Shown piece after piece: positions 1 to 5,961 of a stretch of DNA of 10,929 nt. Under the pieces are notes generated by a model. It was not told the DNA's origin. It did not search any database and worked only from the letters and a program-made list of their open reading frames with translations. Location: NCBI GenBank assembly GCA_019309815.1, contig JAFDFO010000056.1:1-10929 (forward strand), given 5' to 3'. Position 1 is the stretch's first letter, and the number at the start of each line of letters is the position of its first letter. Position numbers and translations under genes: made by a program. The DNA is from Deltaproteobacteria bacterium. Its GTDB lineage: Bacteria > Desulfobacterota > Desulfobacteria > Desulfobacterales > C00003060.

Positions 1-200
1 CAAAAGACGGTGTCTTCAATGTGGTAGTCAGAGCTCTCCTTGAACCGCACCAGCGAGCGCATTCCCCGTAGCTTGTCGGAGCCTAGCGGAGATCCCGTTC
101 AGCGGGGCTGCGGCCCGCCAGAGGCGGATATAAGGTTAGCGAGCGAATCCAAAAAAGGGTCAACTTCCTTACGGTCGCTGCGAAGCACTGCCGTAAGGCA

Positions 201-242
201 GAACATTCCCTGTCCCGCTATAGCGGGACTGCAGGGTTCTTC
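201..242. repeat. REP-like imperfect palindrome
   Basis: The core GTCCCGCTATAGCGGGAC (212-229) is a perfect 18-bp palindrome. Flanking CCCTG on the left and CAGGG on the right, then GAA and TTC, extend it into a hairpin of about 40 nt with small bulges. The flanks, an ATTCCC entry and a TTCTTCAAT exit, resemble dispersed palindromic repeats found in intergenic DNA of many proteobacterial genomes. A partial ATTCCCCG also occurs at 61-68 and a TCTTCAATG at 13-21, so fragments of related copies may lie nearby. There is no T-run, so it is unlikely to be a simple terminator. Confidence 0.5.
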
Positions 243-331
243 AATGACACCGCACAGCCTCCAAGATAAAGATGCACAGGGTAGACAGACCGCCCTATGC
301 CTCGCATGGCTTTCTCACAATGTGCCGTTAC

Positions 332-358
332 ATTATAGAAAATGTCGTGTTTTATCAA
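332..358 (-). promoter_or_regulatory. Possible leftward promoter
   Basis: On the minus strand TTGATA (358-353) is followed after 15 nt by a perfect TATAAT (337-332). The -10 box is consensus and the -35 box matches five of six bases, but the 15-nt spacer is shorter than the preferred 16-18. It would drive transcription toward position 1 and out of the window. No gene start is visible on that strand before the edge, so this is tentative. Confidence 0.2.
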
Positions 359-747
359 TTCCTTTGTCTGAAATGTTTCCTGAGAGACCCGCAAAGCCCG
401 GGCCGACCGCCTCAGCAAACAGATTTCCCAAATCCACCGTCTGCGTTATGTGTTGATAATGATATCAGGTGGATCAGGGATTTTCTTGACAGTTGCCACC
501 CACGGGTGTAAGGGGATACCATGTCAATGAGGTGGACTTTCATCCATTCCTTCAGTTGCCTTTCAACACGTCTTTTCACTCCTCTAAACACCAAACAAAT
601 ATCTGAATTCTAGGAATTAGGAGAGTTCTCCGTCACTGGGAGGGCACGTAAAATGAGAGATGAAGACAGCTCCAGGAGCAACTATCTGAATCCACAGAGC
701 AGCAGTCCGAAACAGGAGAAGTTCGTGTAAAGGACAAGCCAAGTCCC

Positions 748-903
748 ATGGGGGCTGGTCACGACGTCACACCTGATGGTGAAGCCGTGGAGCCCTGGAC
801 GTCAATTGAGACAAAACTGGTCATGTGGTCTGTGATAGCGGGCGTGGTAGCACTGATTGTGTTGGCAACCTTGGTCAACATATTTCTCCTGAGAGGTCAC
901 TAA
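748..903 (+). CDS. Small single-pass membrane protein upstream of YeiH
   Basis: This short frame encodes 51 residues: a polar N-terminus of about 24 residues, one hydrophobic helix at about residues 25-48 (LVMWSVIAGVVALIVLAT and onward), and a short basic end LLRGH, which suggests a cytoplasmic C-terminus. Its TAA (901-903) overlaps the ATG of the YeiH-family gene (903-905), so translation is probably coupled and the two may form a complex. The ATG at 748 has a loosely spaced AGGA (731-734). The same frame stays open upstream to 664 and reads as a hydrophilic Gln/Glu-rich stretch without a standard start codon, so the protein may be longer if a frameshift is involved. I do not recognise a family. 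The coding call rests on the stop/start overlap and the clean membrane helix. Confidence 0.55.
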   Translation: MGAGHDVTPDGEAVEPWTSIETKLVMWSVIAGVVALIVLATLVNIFLLRGH

Positions 904-2357
904 TGGCTCAACAAAGAAGATGGTACAGTGGCATGTCTAGCACAGAAGACTGGTGGGCAGTCTGGATAGGCCTTTTCTTTGTGCTGCTCGGTTTCATAGC
1001 AGCGGTAAGTGGTATTGACTTAACCGGCTGGATAGTAAAGTTCTCCCTGTGGGTAGACATATCAAAGGCATTCAAAGCCTCTCATCAGGAGCTACTGAGT
1101 CCGGCAGCATCCCTCATAGTAACTTATGTCATCTTCTCGGTGGCTACCTGCACAGGCGCCAAGTTCATGAAATGGAACGTGAAGAAGTACTTCGTGGCGT
1201 GGAGTATCATCTTCTGGCTAACAGTGGTTTTCTACATCGTTGGCCAGAATGCATATATTGCGGCAACTGAATTGGAGTGGAAAAAATATGGCATTGAGCG
1301 GGGCCTTTCTATAGGTGGAGCGTATTACATAATAGCGCTCTTTGCAGGACTCTTTATCGGAAATCTGACTCCAAAGCGGTTTAGAAGCTTCATCAAAGAA
1401 GCGGCAAAGCCAGAGTGGTTCATTAAAGTCGCTATTGTCTGTCTTGGGACCAAATTGGGGTTGAAGGCGATTGAGGCCGCGGGTTTTGCCATCGATCTGC
1501 TTCTTGCCGGTTGCTGTGCGACAATCGCTGCCTACCTGCTTTTCTGGCCGCTGGCCTATACAGTTAGCAGGAAGATCTTCAAACTCTCCAAGGAATGGTC
1601 TGCCTGTCTGGCTTCCGCAATCTCAATTTGCGGGGTTTCAGCCTCAATTGCCACAGGTGCAGCTATCAGAGCAAGGCCGATAGTTCCTATTATGATATCT
1701 TCGCTGGTTGTTGTCTTTGCTTTTTCAGAACTGGTAATTCTCCCGGGCGTGCTCACCAAATATTGGTCACATGAGCCAATCGTTGCCGGGGCTAGCCTCG
1801 GATTGACCGTAAAAACGGACGGAGCTGATGCAGCAGCAGGAGCAATACTTGATGACCTCATCAGGAGCAAAGTTGCTGCAGAAGGCATTCACTGGGACGA
1901 GGGATGGATATTGGCTTCGGCAATCATGACCAAGATTTGGATCGACATGTTCATAGGGGTGTGGGCATTTGTTCTGGCAGTGGTATGGGTCTGGTACATA
2001 GAGAGGAGGCCGGGCGAAAAAGTGCCCAAATCTGAGATATGGTTCAGATTTCCCAAATTTGTTCTCGGGTATTTCATTGCTTGGTTCCTGGTGATGGGTT
2101 TTGGGCTGGCCGACATCATTCCTTTCGAAGGCCTCAAATTTGGAATGAAACCAATCGAAGGCTCTTTGCGGAAGTTCTTCTTCATGCTCACATTCACGAG
2201 CATTGGTATTGTCACAGATTTCAGGGAACTCGCCAAAGAAGGGCTGGGGAAGCTGGCTGCGGCTTACGGAACAATTCTCGTATTCATAGTGTTGCCGATC
2301 GGATTTTTCCTCGCATGGTTATTTCACCATGGGATGATGCCGCCGGAAGCCAAGTAG
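903..2357 (+). CDS. YeiH/UPF0324 family membrane protein (putative sulfate exporter)
   Basis: A 484-residue polytopic membrane protein of the YeiH (UPF0324) family, often named putative sulfate exporter although the substrate is not established for most members. Family signatures are ICGVSASIATGAAI at about residues 242-255, in the place of the usual ICGxSA motif, and FTSIGIVTDFREL at about 431-443, a counterpart of the usual conserved C-terminal segment. Roughly ten or more hydrophobic helices are visible. It is longer than the common form of about 340-350 residues: some 130 N-terminal residues with two or three extra helices precede the family core, and a loop of about 40 residues (316-355) interrupts it. 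The start at 903 is preferred over an in-frame ATG at 825 because GAGAGGT (891-897) lies 5 nt upstream and the upstream small gene ends in the same bases. It acts in the inner membrane; sulfite, sulfate or another organic or inorganic anion is possible. Confidence 0.85.
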   Translation: MAQQRRWYSGMSSTEDWWAVWIGLFFVLLGFIAAVSGIDLTGWIVKFSLWVDISKAFKASHQELLSPAASLIVTYVIFSVATCTGAKFMKWNVKKYFVAWSIIFWLTVVFYIVGQNAYIAATELEWKKYGIERGLSIGGAYYIIALFAGLFIGNLTPKRFRSFIKEAAKPEWFIKVAIVCLGTKLGLKAIEAAGFAIDLLLAGCCATIAAYLLFWPLAYTVSRKIFKLSKEWSACLASAISICGVSASIATGAAIRARPIVPIMISSLVVVFAFSELVILPGVLTKYWSHEPIVAGASLGLTVKTDGADAAAGAILDDLIRSKVAAEGIHWDEGWILASAIMTKIWIDMFIGVWAFVLAVVWVWYIERRPGEKVPKSEIWFRFPKFVLGYFIAWFLVMGFGLADIIPFEGLKFGMKPIEGSLRKFFFMLTFTSIGIVTDFRELAKEGLGKLAAAYGTILVFIVLPIGFFLAWLFHHGMMPPEAK

Positions 2358-2403
2358 CCAAATATCACTCATTCCCGGCAAGACAGAAGCGCAGCCGGCT
2401 GCA
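2358..2403. other. Convergent intergenic spacer with 12-bp palindrome
   Basis: This 46-nt spacer separates two convergent genes. It contains the perfect palindrome GCAGCCGGCTGC (2391-2402). With no natural loop and no T-run on either side, it is a poor intrinsic terminator. It may be a pause or protein-binding site; no function can be assigned. Confidence 0.35.
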
Positions 2404-2649
2404 TTATCCTTTGAATTCTACAATTCGGTTAAAGTAGTGATGGCTATACTGGTGCATCCACTGGGGAATGATGGATCTGTCACAGGCCATGAATACTTCG
2501 AGCTTCTCACCCCTTTTCAAGTAGCCTTTCTCTTTCAGTAGCCTTTTCAGTTTACTGTCCAGTTCCACCAGTGTCGGCGCCTGCACGTGCAGGTCGTCGT
2601 TTTTGGCAATCCAATGCTTCCCGTCATGAGTCACAATCAATTCAATCAT
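2404..2649 (-). CDS. Small conserved-type protein next to radical SAM enzyme
   Basis: An 81-residue soluble, mixed alpha/beta protein. The N-terminal part (MIELIVTHDGKHWIAKND) looks like a beta-hairpin, followed by an amphipathic Leu/Lys-rich helix at about residues 27-42 and a strand (KLEVFMACD). The tail is rich in His, Tyr and Trp (QWMHQYSHHYFNRIVEF). It resembles small uncharacterised families such as DUF5395, from memory and unconfirmed. Its start lies 2 nt after the stop of the radical SAM gene, so both are almost certainly co-transcribed and translated together. A GGGA about 8 nt upstream may serve as a weak ribosome binding site. It could be an accessory or substrate-presenting partner of the radical SAM enzyme. 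It lacks the leader-plus-Cys/Gly-rich core of a typical modified peptide, so a substrate role is less likely. Confidence 0.75.
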   Translation of the reverse strand: MIELIVTHDGKHWIAKNDDLHVQAPTLVELDSKLKRLLKEKGYLKRGEKLEVFMACDRSIIPQWMHQYSHHYFNRIVEFKG

Positions 2650-2651
2650 AG

Positions 2652-3704
2652 CTATATCCCAAGCCGCTTATAACACTTCACACAGCACTGGGGCATTGCC
2701 TGCCGAATCCGCTCGGGTTTCTTCGTAGTCTCAGGGTCGAAGAGTTCTCTGAAAGCGGCATATTCCTGCTTGTTCCATATGTGCGTTAGGCTTTCATTGC
2801 GGATGTTCCCAAAAGACATGCTTCTCAGGGGAAGGGATTCGCCTTGGAAAATGTGATGTGAAGAAAGGGCTGGATTGGTAAAAACGCATGGTACGACTTC
2901 GCCCTCCACGGTGATGACACATGCGCGTTGAACGTTTTCACGACAGCGGAGAGAATCAGCGTCAAGGTTGGGGCCGTGATAGTCAAAGATGATGTTTTCA
3001 CGGGATGCGTTTTCCCTGATCTTATCCAATGTGTTCCGATAGTCGTCCACACCTTCTATGTCATGGAAAAGGGCTTCATCTGCAAGGTTTGGATCAACAA
3101 TCAAAGCCAAGTTGCTCGCTACCACCTGTTTTGCTTCCACCCTTCTTGCAAGGGGGAGAATTTCTTTCAGTTCATGGAAATTCGACTGGAGCATGAGATA
3201 GGCAAGGTGCACGGCAGGGGCCTGAGAGTTCTTCTCGGCCTTGATTGTGCCCAATCGTTCAAGATTAGAGATGACCAGATCAAGGTCGGTCCCCTTCCTG
3301 ATCTGGTTGTGGGTCGTAGCGGTCGTCCCGGCAAGGCTGACTGCCACAATGTCCAGCTGCAGGTCAACCAACCTTTTAATCGTGTCGTCAGTCAGAAGCA
3401 TCCCGTTTGTGGTAAACCCAACGCGTTTCCCTTGACCCTTGCATATTCGGACCATCTCAAAAAAGTGGGGGTTAAGAAGGGGTTCTCCCCAACCCTGCAG
3501 ATAGACCAAGTCCGTGTGTTTCAGAAAGGGAACAAACTCATTGAAGAGTTCTATGGGCATATGTCTATTTGTCCAACCGTTGTGCATGAAGGTGTGAGGA
3601 CAGTAGATGCACAATCCGTTGCAGTGTGTCGTCACCTCAACCTGAACCCAGTCCAGAGTGGGGCTGTCGAGCTTGTCCAGTTGTCTTTTGATCCAATTTA
3701 GCAT
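2652..3704 (-). CDS. Radical SAM protein with SPASM-like C-terminus
   Basis: A 350-residue radical SAM enzyme. CNGLCIYC supplies Cys28, Cys32 and Cys35 (CxxxCxxC), ligands of the [4Fe-4S] cluster that cleaves S-adenosylmethionine. GWGEP at 71-75 is the SAM-binding GGEP-like motif, and TTNGMLL (98-104) is the typical next strand and loop. The C-terminal third carries Cys254, Cys262, Cys273 and a closing CCVKC (340-344), a SPASM-like pattern expected to bind auxiliary Fe-S clusters, so peptide or protein modification is likely. Upstream, the frame closes at a stop about ten codons before the ATG, fixing the start at 3704 although no clear ribosome binding site is seen. The downstream small gene begins 2 nt after its stop. 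The substrate is unknown; nothing in the window is an obvious precursor peptide. Confidence 0.88.
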   Translation of the reverse strand: MLNWIKRQLDKLDSPTLDWVQVEVTTHCNGLCIYCPHTFMHNGWTNRHMPIELFNEFVPFLKHTDLVYLQGWGEPLLNPHFFEMVRICKGQGKRVGFTTNGMLLTDDTIKRLVDLQLDIVAVSLAGTTATTHNQIRKGTDLDLVISNLERLGTIKAEKNSQAPAVHLAYLMLQSNFHELKEILPLARRVEAKQVVASNLALIVDPNLADEALFHDIEGVDDYRNTLDKIRENASRENIIFDYHGPNLDADSLRCRENVQRACVITVEGEVVPCVFTNPALSSHHIFQGESLPLRSMSFGNIRNESLTHIWNKQEYAAFRELFDPETTKKPERIRQAMPQCCVKCYKRLGI

Positions 3705-3785
3705 TTTGGGAACGGACCGCGAATGCCACAGTCATCGTACCAGTGGCCAAATTCCCCTACCTATCAGGGTGGTGAAGGAGTAATC

Positions 3786-3911
3786 ATGGTCCAAGAATCT
3801 AATGATTATCGACTAGTGAATGGAAAGAGAATGGCTCTTTACTGGAATAAGGTTCTATATTCAGCGCGCTTTTCTTTTTTCCAACGCGGACAAAACGCAG
3901 GCTTTCCTTAA
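3786..3911 (+). CDS. Doubtful 41-residue small ORF
   Basis: This short plus-strand frame lies in the 200-nt space between two minus-strand genes. Its support is a strong ribosome binding site, GAAGGAG (3774-3780), 5 nt before the ATG. The product begins MVQESNDYRLVNGKRMALYW, is basic and aromatic, and has no membrane helix or known motif. It overlaps the last codon of the VIT-like gene on the other strand. No promoter is evident. The good ribosome binding site could be chance, so treat this as a candidate only. Confidence 0.2.
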   Translation: MVQESNDYRLVNGKRMALYWNKVLYSARFSFFQRGQNAGFP

Positions 3912-4384
3912 TAACAAAACTTACCCACCCATTTCCCTACGAAGTGGGTAATGATGATTACCAGCACCACAATTGTCATATGCTCGAGTAACACTCTGAA
4001 AGGTCCTGTGCCCTGTCGGACGGCCAGGTAATAACTGAATATCGCTACCAGGGCGAGTCCCCAGCCGATGCTCACCGCAATAGCCACAGGGAGCTCAAAC
4101 ACGAGGACAGGCATCACGAAGGTCAATGCGACAAAGAACTTGGAAACCAGTGTTGAGAGCGTGGCCTCCCAGATTTCTCTTTCACTATGCCTGTGCTCGG
4201 CCTCCTCTGAGATATGGATACCCACCGCATCAGAAAAGGCATCAGCAATGGCAATAGCAATGATGCCCCCAATTACCGCCAGCCTTGATTGGGTGCTGGC
4301 ATTCAACCCGACCATCATGCCTAGTGTCGTAATGACACCAGAGTTCAATCCAAAACCAAAGCCCTTCCTGATCGATCTTTTCAC
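3908..4384 (-). CDS. VIT1/CCC1-like small membrane transporter
   Basis: A 158-residue membrane protein of the VIT1/CCC1 (DUF125-type) family, members of which move Fe2+ or Mn2+ across membranes. The N-terminal signature GFGFGLNSGVITTLGMMVGL (8-27) is followed by a helix carrying AIADAFSDAVGIHISEE (45-61), in which Asp48, Asp52, Glu60 and Glu61 are good metal-path candidates. Three to four further helices follow, at about 84-120 and 133-150. It is the compact form of the family, shorter than the roughly 230-250 residues of eukaryotic VIT1. The start is GTG at 4384, chosen because the first conserved segment begins at residue 8 and no ATG lies upstream before the preceding gene's stop. It is the last gene of the operon, 13 nt after the hydrolase gene. 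Metal specificity cannot be read from the sequence. Confidence 0.8.
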   Translation of the reverse strand: MKRSIRKGFGFGLNSGVITTLGMMVGLNASTQSRLAVIGGIIAIAIADAFSDAVGIHISEEAEHRHSEREIWEATLSTLVSKFFVALTFVMPVLVFELPVAIAVSIGWGLALVAIFSYYLAVRQGTGPFRVLLEHMTIVVLVIIITHFVGKWVGKFCY

Positions 4385-4397
4385 AACAGACTCTCTG

Positions 4398-5186
4398 TTA
4401 GGTGCGGTGTCTTAGGACATCAAAAAGCAGTTCGTAGAAGAGGTCCGGTTGGTCATCCATCATGAAATGACCACTCTCAGGGACGACGAAATATGGGATG
4501 TTATGCTCATCCAAGAAACTCATATTTATACGATTAATCGACTTCTCGCCAAACACATACCACTTCTCTGTGGGCAAATCCAGGAACTGCCGGTTGAGAT
4601 CTCCCTTACAACTCTCTCTAACCAGCGATACGGAACTAAGGTAAAGGGCTCTGGGGTGGGCCCTTAGGATGTTCTCGTAGTAATTCTTGAGACCAGGCGA
4701 GTCAGCCACTAGTGTGGATTCTTTCAGAGAGTCTGTGAATTCTTGAAAGCCTTTGTTTTTGAAGTCTGCCCAACTGCTGGAGGCGACCTTGCCACTAAAC
4801 GTGCAATCCTCTCGGCTAAGGTTCCCTTCAAGATTGAAAAACGCCTCAACCTGTGTGCCCAGAGCCTCGGCCAGGTAAAGACACATAACCGCTCCCATAC
4901 TGTGTCCTACAAGGATGATGCGAGTCAGCCCCAGGTTTCTGATCCATTCCAGGACAAGGTTAGCCTGATCGTTCATGGTGTATGAGAAGTCATCCGGCCG
5001 ACTGCTCTCGCCACAACCCGGCAGGTCTATTGTCGCTACAGTATACTTTTCGAACTCCTCCATCTCAAAGCAGCGGTCAAAGGAGTTCTTAGAGGCGCCC
5101 AGGCCGTGGACAAAGACAAAGCTCTCCGGTCCGTCTTGCTTCAGCCGGTAGGCGAGCTTGTATTTGCCGGAAGTTGAGAGGGGCAT
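4398..5186 (-). CDS. Alpha/beta hydrolase
   Basis: A 262-residue soluble alpha/beta hydrolase-fold enzyme. HGLGASKNSF (27-36) forms the oxyanion-hole region, DLPGCGES (54-61) the conserved loop after strand 4, and GHSMG (94-98) the nucleophile elbow with Ser96. His240 in SGHFMM is the catalytic histidine. The acid is not at the usual place: the segment FGEKS (212-216) has Ser where GEKD would be usual. Glu120 in NLEGNL, after strand 6, is the better candidate, as in hydrolases with a relocated acid. The substrate cannot be predicted; esters or thioesters are possible. Its start directly follows the SixA stop (TAA immediately before ATG), so the two are translationally coupled, and the transporter gene begins 13 nt after its own stop. 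Confidence 0.85.
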   Translation of the reverse strand: MPLSTSGKYKLAYRLKQDGPESFVFVHGLGASKNSFDRCFEMEEFEKYTVATIDLPGCGESSRPDDFSYTMNDQANLVLEWIRNLGLTRIILVGHSMGAVMCLYLAEALGTQVEAFFNLEGNLSREDCTFSGKVASSSWADFKNKGFQEFTDSLKESTLVADSPGLKNYYENILRAHPRALYLSSVSLVRESCKGDLNRQFLDLPTEKWYVFGEKSINRINMSFLDEHNIPYFVVPESGHFMMDDQPDLFYELLFDVLRHRT

Positions 5187-5675
5187 TTAGGTGGCGATCA
5201 GCTTTAGCTGCGCAGGAGTCAAATACCATCGAAGGCGGCCCGAATGAGTGGGCAGCTCGTCTACGTCGATGCAGCAGCACCCGCCCATCTCAAACTGTAC
5301 AGAAGCCTTGGAGCCTTCTGTGAGCATGAAGGAGGCGACCTCAGCGACAGACGGCAGGTGCCCGGCAATGAGAACCCGATCAGCCCCTGAGAGTTCGGAC
5401 AAAGTTTGAATTGTCTCATCGGGCGGGGCCATTGCCTTAACGTTCTTCGTCTCAACAATCCTGTTTGGTGGAAACCCTACCTCCTCAGCGACAATGGCAG
5501 CCGTCTGCTGGGAACGTTTCTTGGGGCTGCACAAGATGGCGTCAAAGCTGACTCCCATCTTCTTAAGGGCCTGCCCACTGACGTGGATTCTCTCCTGGCC
5601 CTCTGGACCCAGGCCCTCTTCAGGATCCTGCTCCTTGGGAAGCGCCGGACCGTGTTGCATGAGATAGACTTCCAT
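5187..5675 (-). CDS. sixA: Phosphohistidine phosphatase SixA-like protein
   Basis: A 162-residue protein of the histidine phosphatase superfamily, SixA type, which removes phosphate from phosphohistidine in proteins. The catalytic motif reads YLMQHGP, with the nucleophilic His at residue 8, and SPKKRSQQTA carries the phosphate-binding Arg and the helix start typical of the family. AGHLPSV near residue 105 holds the second catalytic His. The usual RHG is QHG here. An in-frame ATG exists 45 nt upstream, but AGGAGGTG (5688-5681) sits 5 nt from the ATG at 5675, which decides the start. This is the first gene of a three-gene operon. The usual SixA substrates, histidine-containing phosphotransfer domains, are not encoded nearby, so its target is unknown. 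Confidence 0.85.
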   Translation of the reverse strand: MEVYLMQHGPALPKEQDPEEGLGPEGQERIHVSGQALKKMGVSFDAILCSPKKRSQQTAAIVAEEVGFPPNRIVETKNVKAMAPPDETIQTLSELSGADRVLIAGHLPSVAEVASFMLTEGSKASVQFEMGGCCCIDVDELPTHSGRLRWYLTPAQLKLIAT

Positions 5676-5680
5676 GTAGC

Positions 5681-5688
5681 CACCTCCT
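5681..5688 (-). promoter_or_regulatory. Strong ribosome binding site for sixA-like gene
   Basis: AGGAGGTG on the minus strand lies 5 nt before the ATG at 5675. It is close to the perfect anti-16S match and selects this start over the in-frame ATG at 5720. Confidence 0.8.
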
Positions 5689-5743
5689 GACTTCATTACA
5701 GGGATTTCAGACTTGTCCATTGATTGTGAGCACGTTTCAATGT

Positions 5744-5772
5744 CTCATATCAAAAGCCATGTTAGGCGTCAA
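5744..5772 (-). promoter_or_regulatory. Sigma70-type promoter for the sixA operon
   Basis: On the minus strand TTGACG (5772-5767) and TATGAG (5749-5744) are separated by exactly 17 nt. Matches to consensus are five of six and four of six. Transcription would begin near 5737, giving a leader of about 60 nt before the ATG at 5675. The rest of the 286-nt spacer (5676-5961) shows no gene and only a weak AAAGCC/GGCTTT inverted repeat (5925-5930 and 5956-5961) close to the end of the next operon. Confidence 0.45.
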
Positions 5773-5961
5773 CACAAGCACACAGCCAGTGGCATCGCCC
5801 CACAGAATAAGGAAACGAAATGATCAATGCCGATGCTTTTAGAACCGAGTTGGAAATGACTACGTTTGCAAAGAAACAGTGACTTGTCGATTTATCGAGC
5901 ATGGTTTTTGGGGGATGATTACCTAAAGCCTCAGCTCGGCATGGCCAACAAGGTGGGCTTT

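Larger units (their letters stand above)
1..652. other. Gene-poor region with palindromic repeats
   Basis: No open frame here has a credible start, ribosome binding site and protein-like composition; the frames present on both strands are short and rich in Arg, Ser and Pro, as in non-coding DNA. What can be seen is structural: an 8-bp inverted repeat CCTTACGG/CCGTAAGG (167-174 and 191-198), an 18-bp palindrome inside a longer imperfect hairpin (201-242), a repeated AGCGAGCG (52-59 and 138-145), GCGGG/CCCGC arms at 102-118, CACCC/GGGTG arms at 497-508, and GGAGA/TCTCC arms at 620-631. A TTGACA at 486-491 has no good -10 box at the right distance. The region probably holds 5' control sequences for the plus-strand genes that follow and intergenic repeat elements, but I cannot assign exact roles. 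Confidence 0.6.

Noticed and set aside
40..456. Plus-strand 138-codon frame
   Set aside because: It runs straight through the palindromic repeats and has an Arg/Ser/Pro-rich composition typical of non-coding DNA; no start signal.
486..514. TTGACA as promoter for the plus-strand genes
   Set aside because: At 17 nt spacing the -10 position reads TAAGGG, a poor match, so no complete promoter can be claimed.
412..594. Minus-strand 60-codon frame beginning with a Lys/Arg-rich segment
   Set aside because: It starts at TTG, has no ribosome binding site and turns low-complexity after 30 residues, with no recognisable motif.
825..902. N-terminal extension of the YeiH gene to the ATG at 825
   Set aside because: The extension overlaps the small membrane protein gene out of frame and reads as non-family sequence, while the ATG at 903 has a good ribosome binding site.
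2928..3701. Plus-strand 257-codon frame
   Set aside because: It lies entirely antisense to the radical SAM gene, which has clear catalytic motifs; the plus frame has none.
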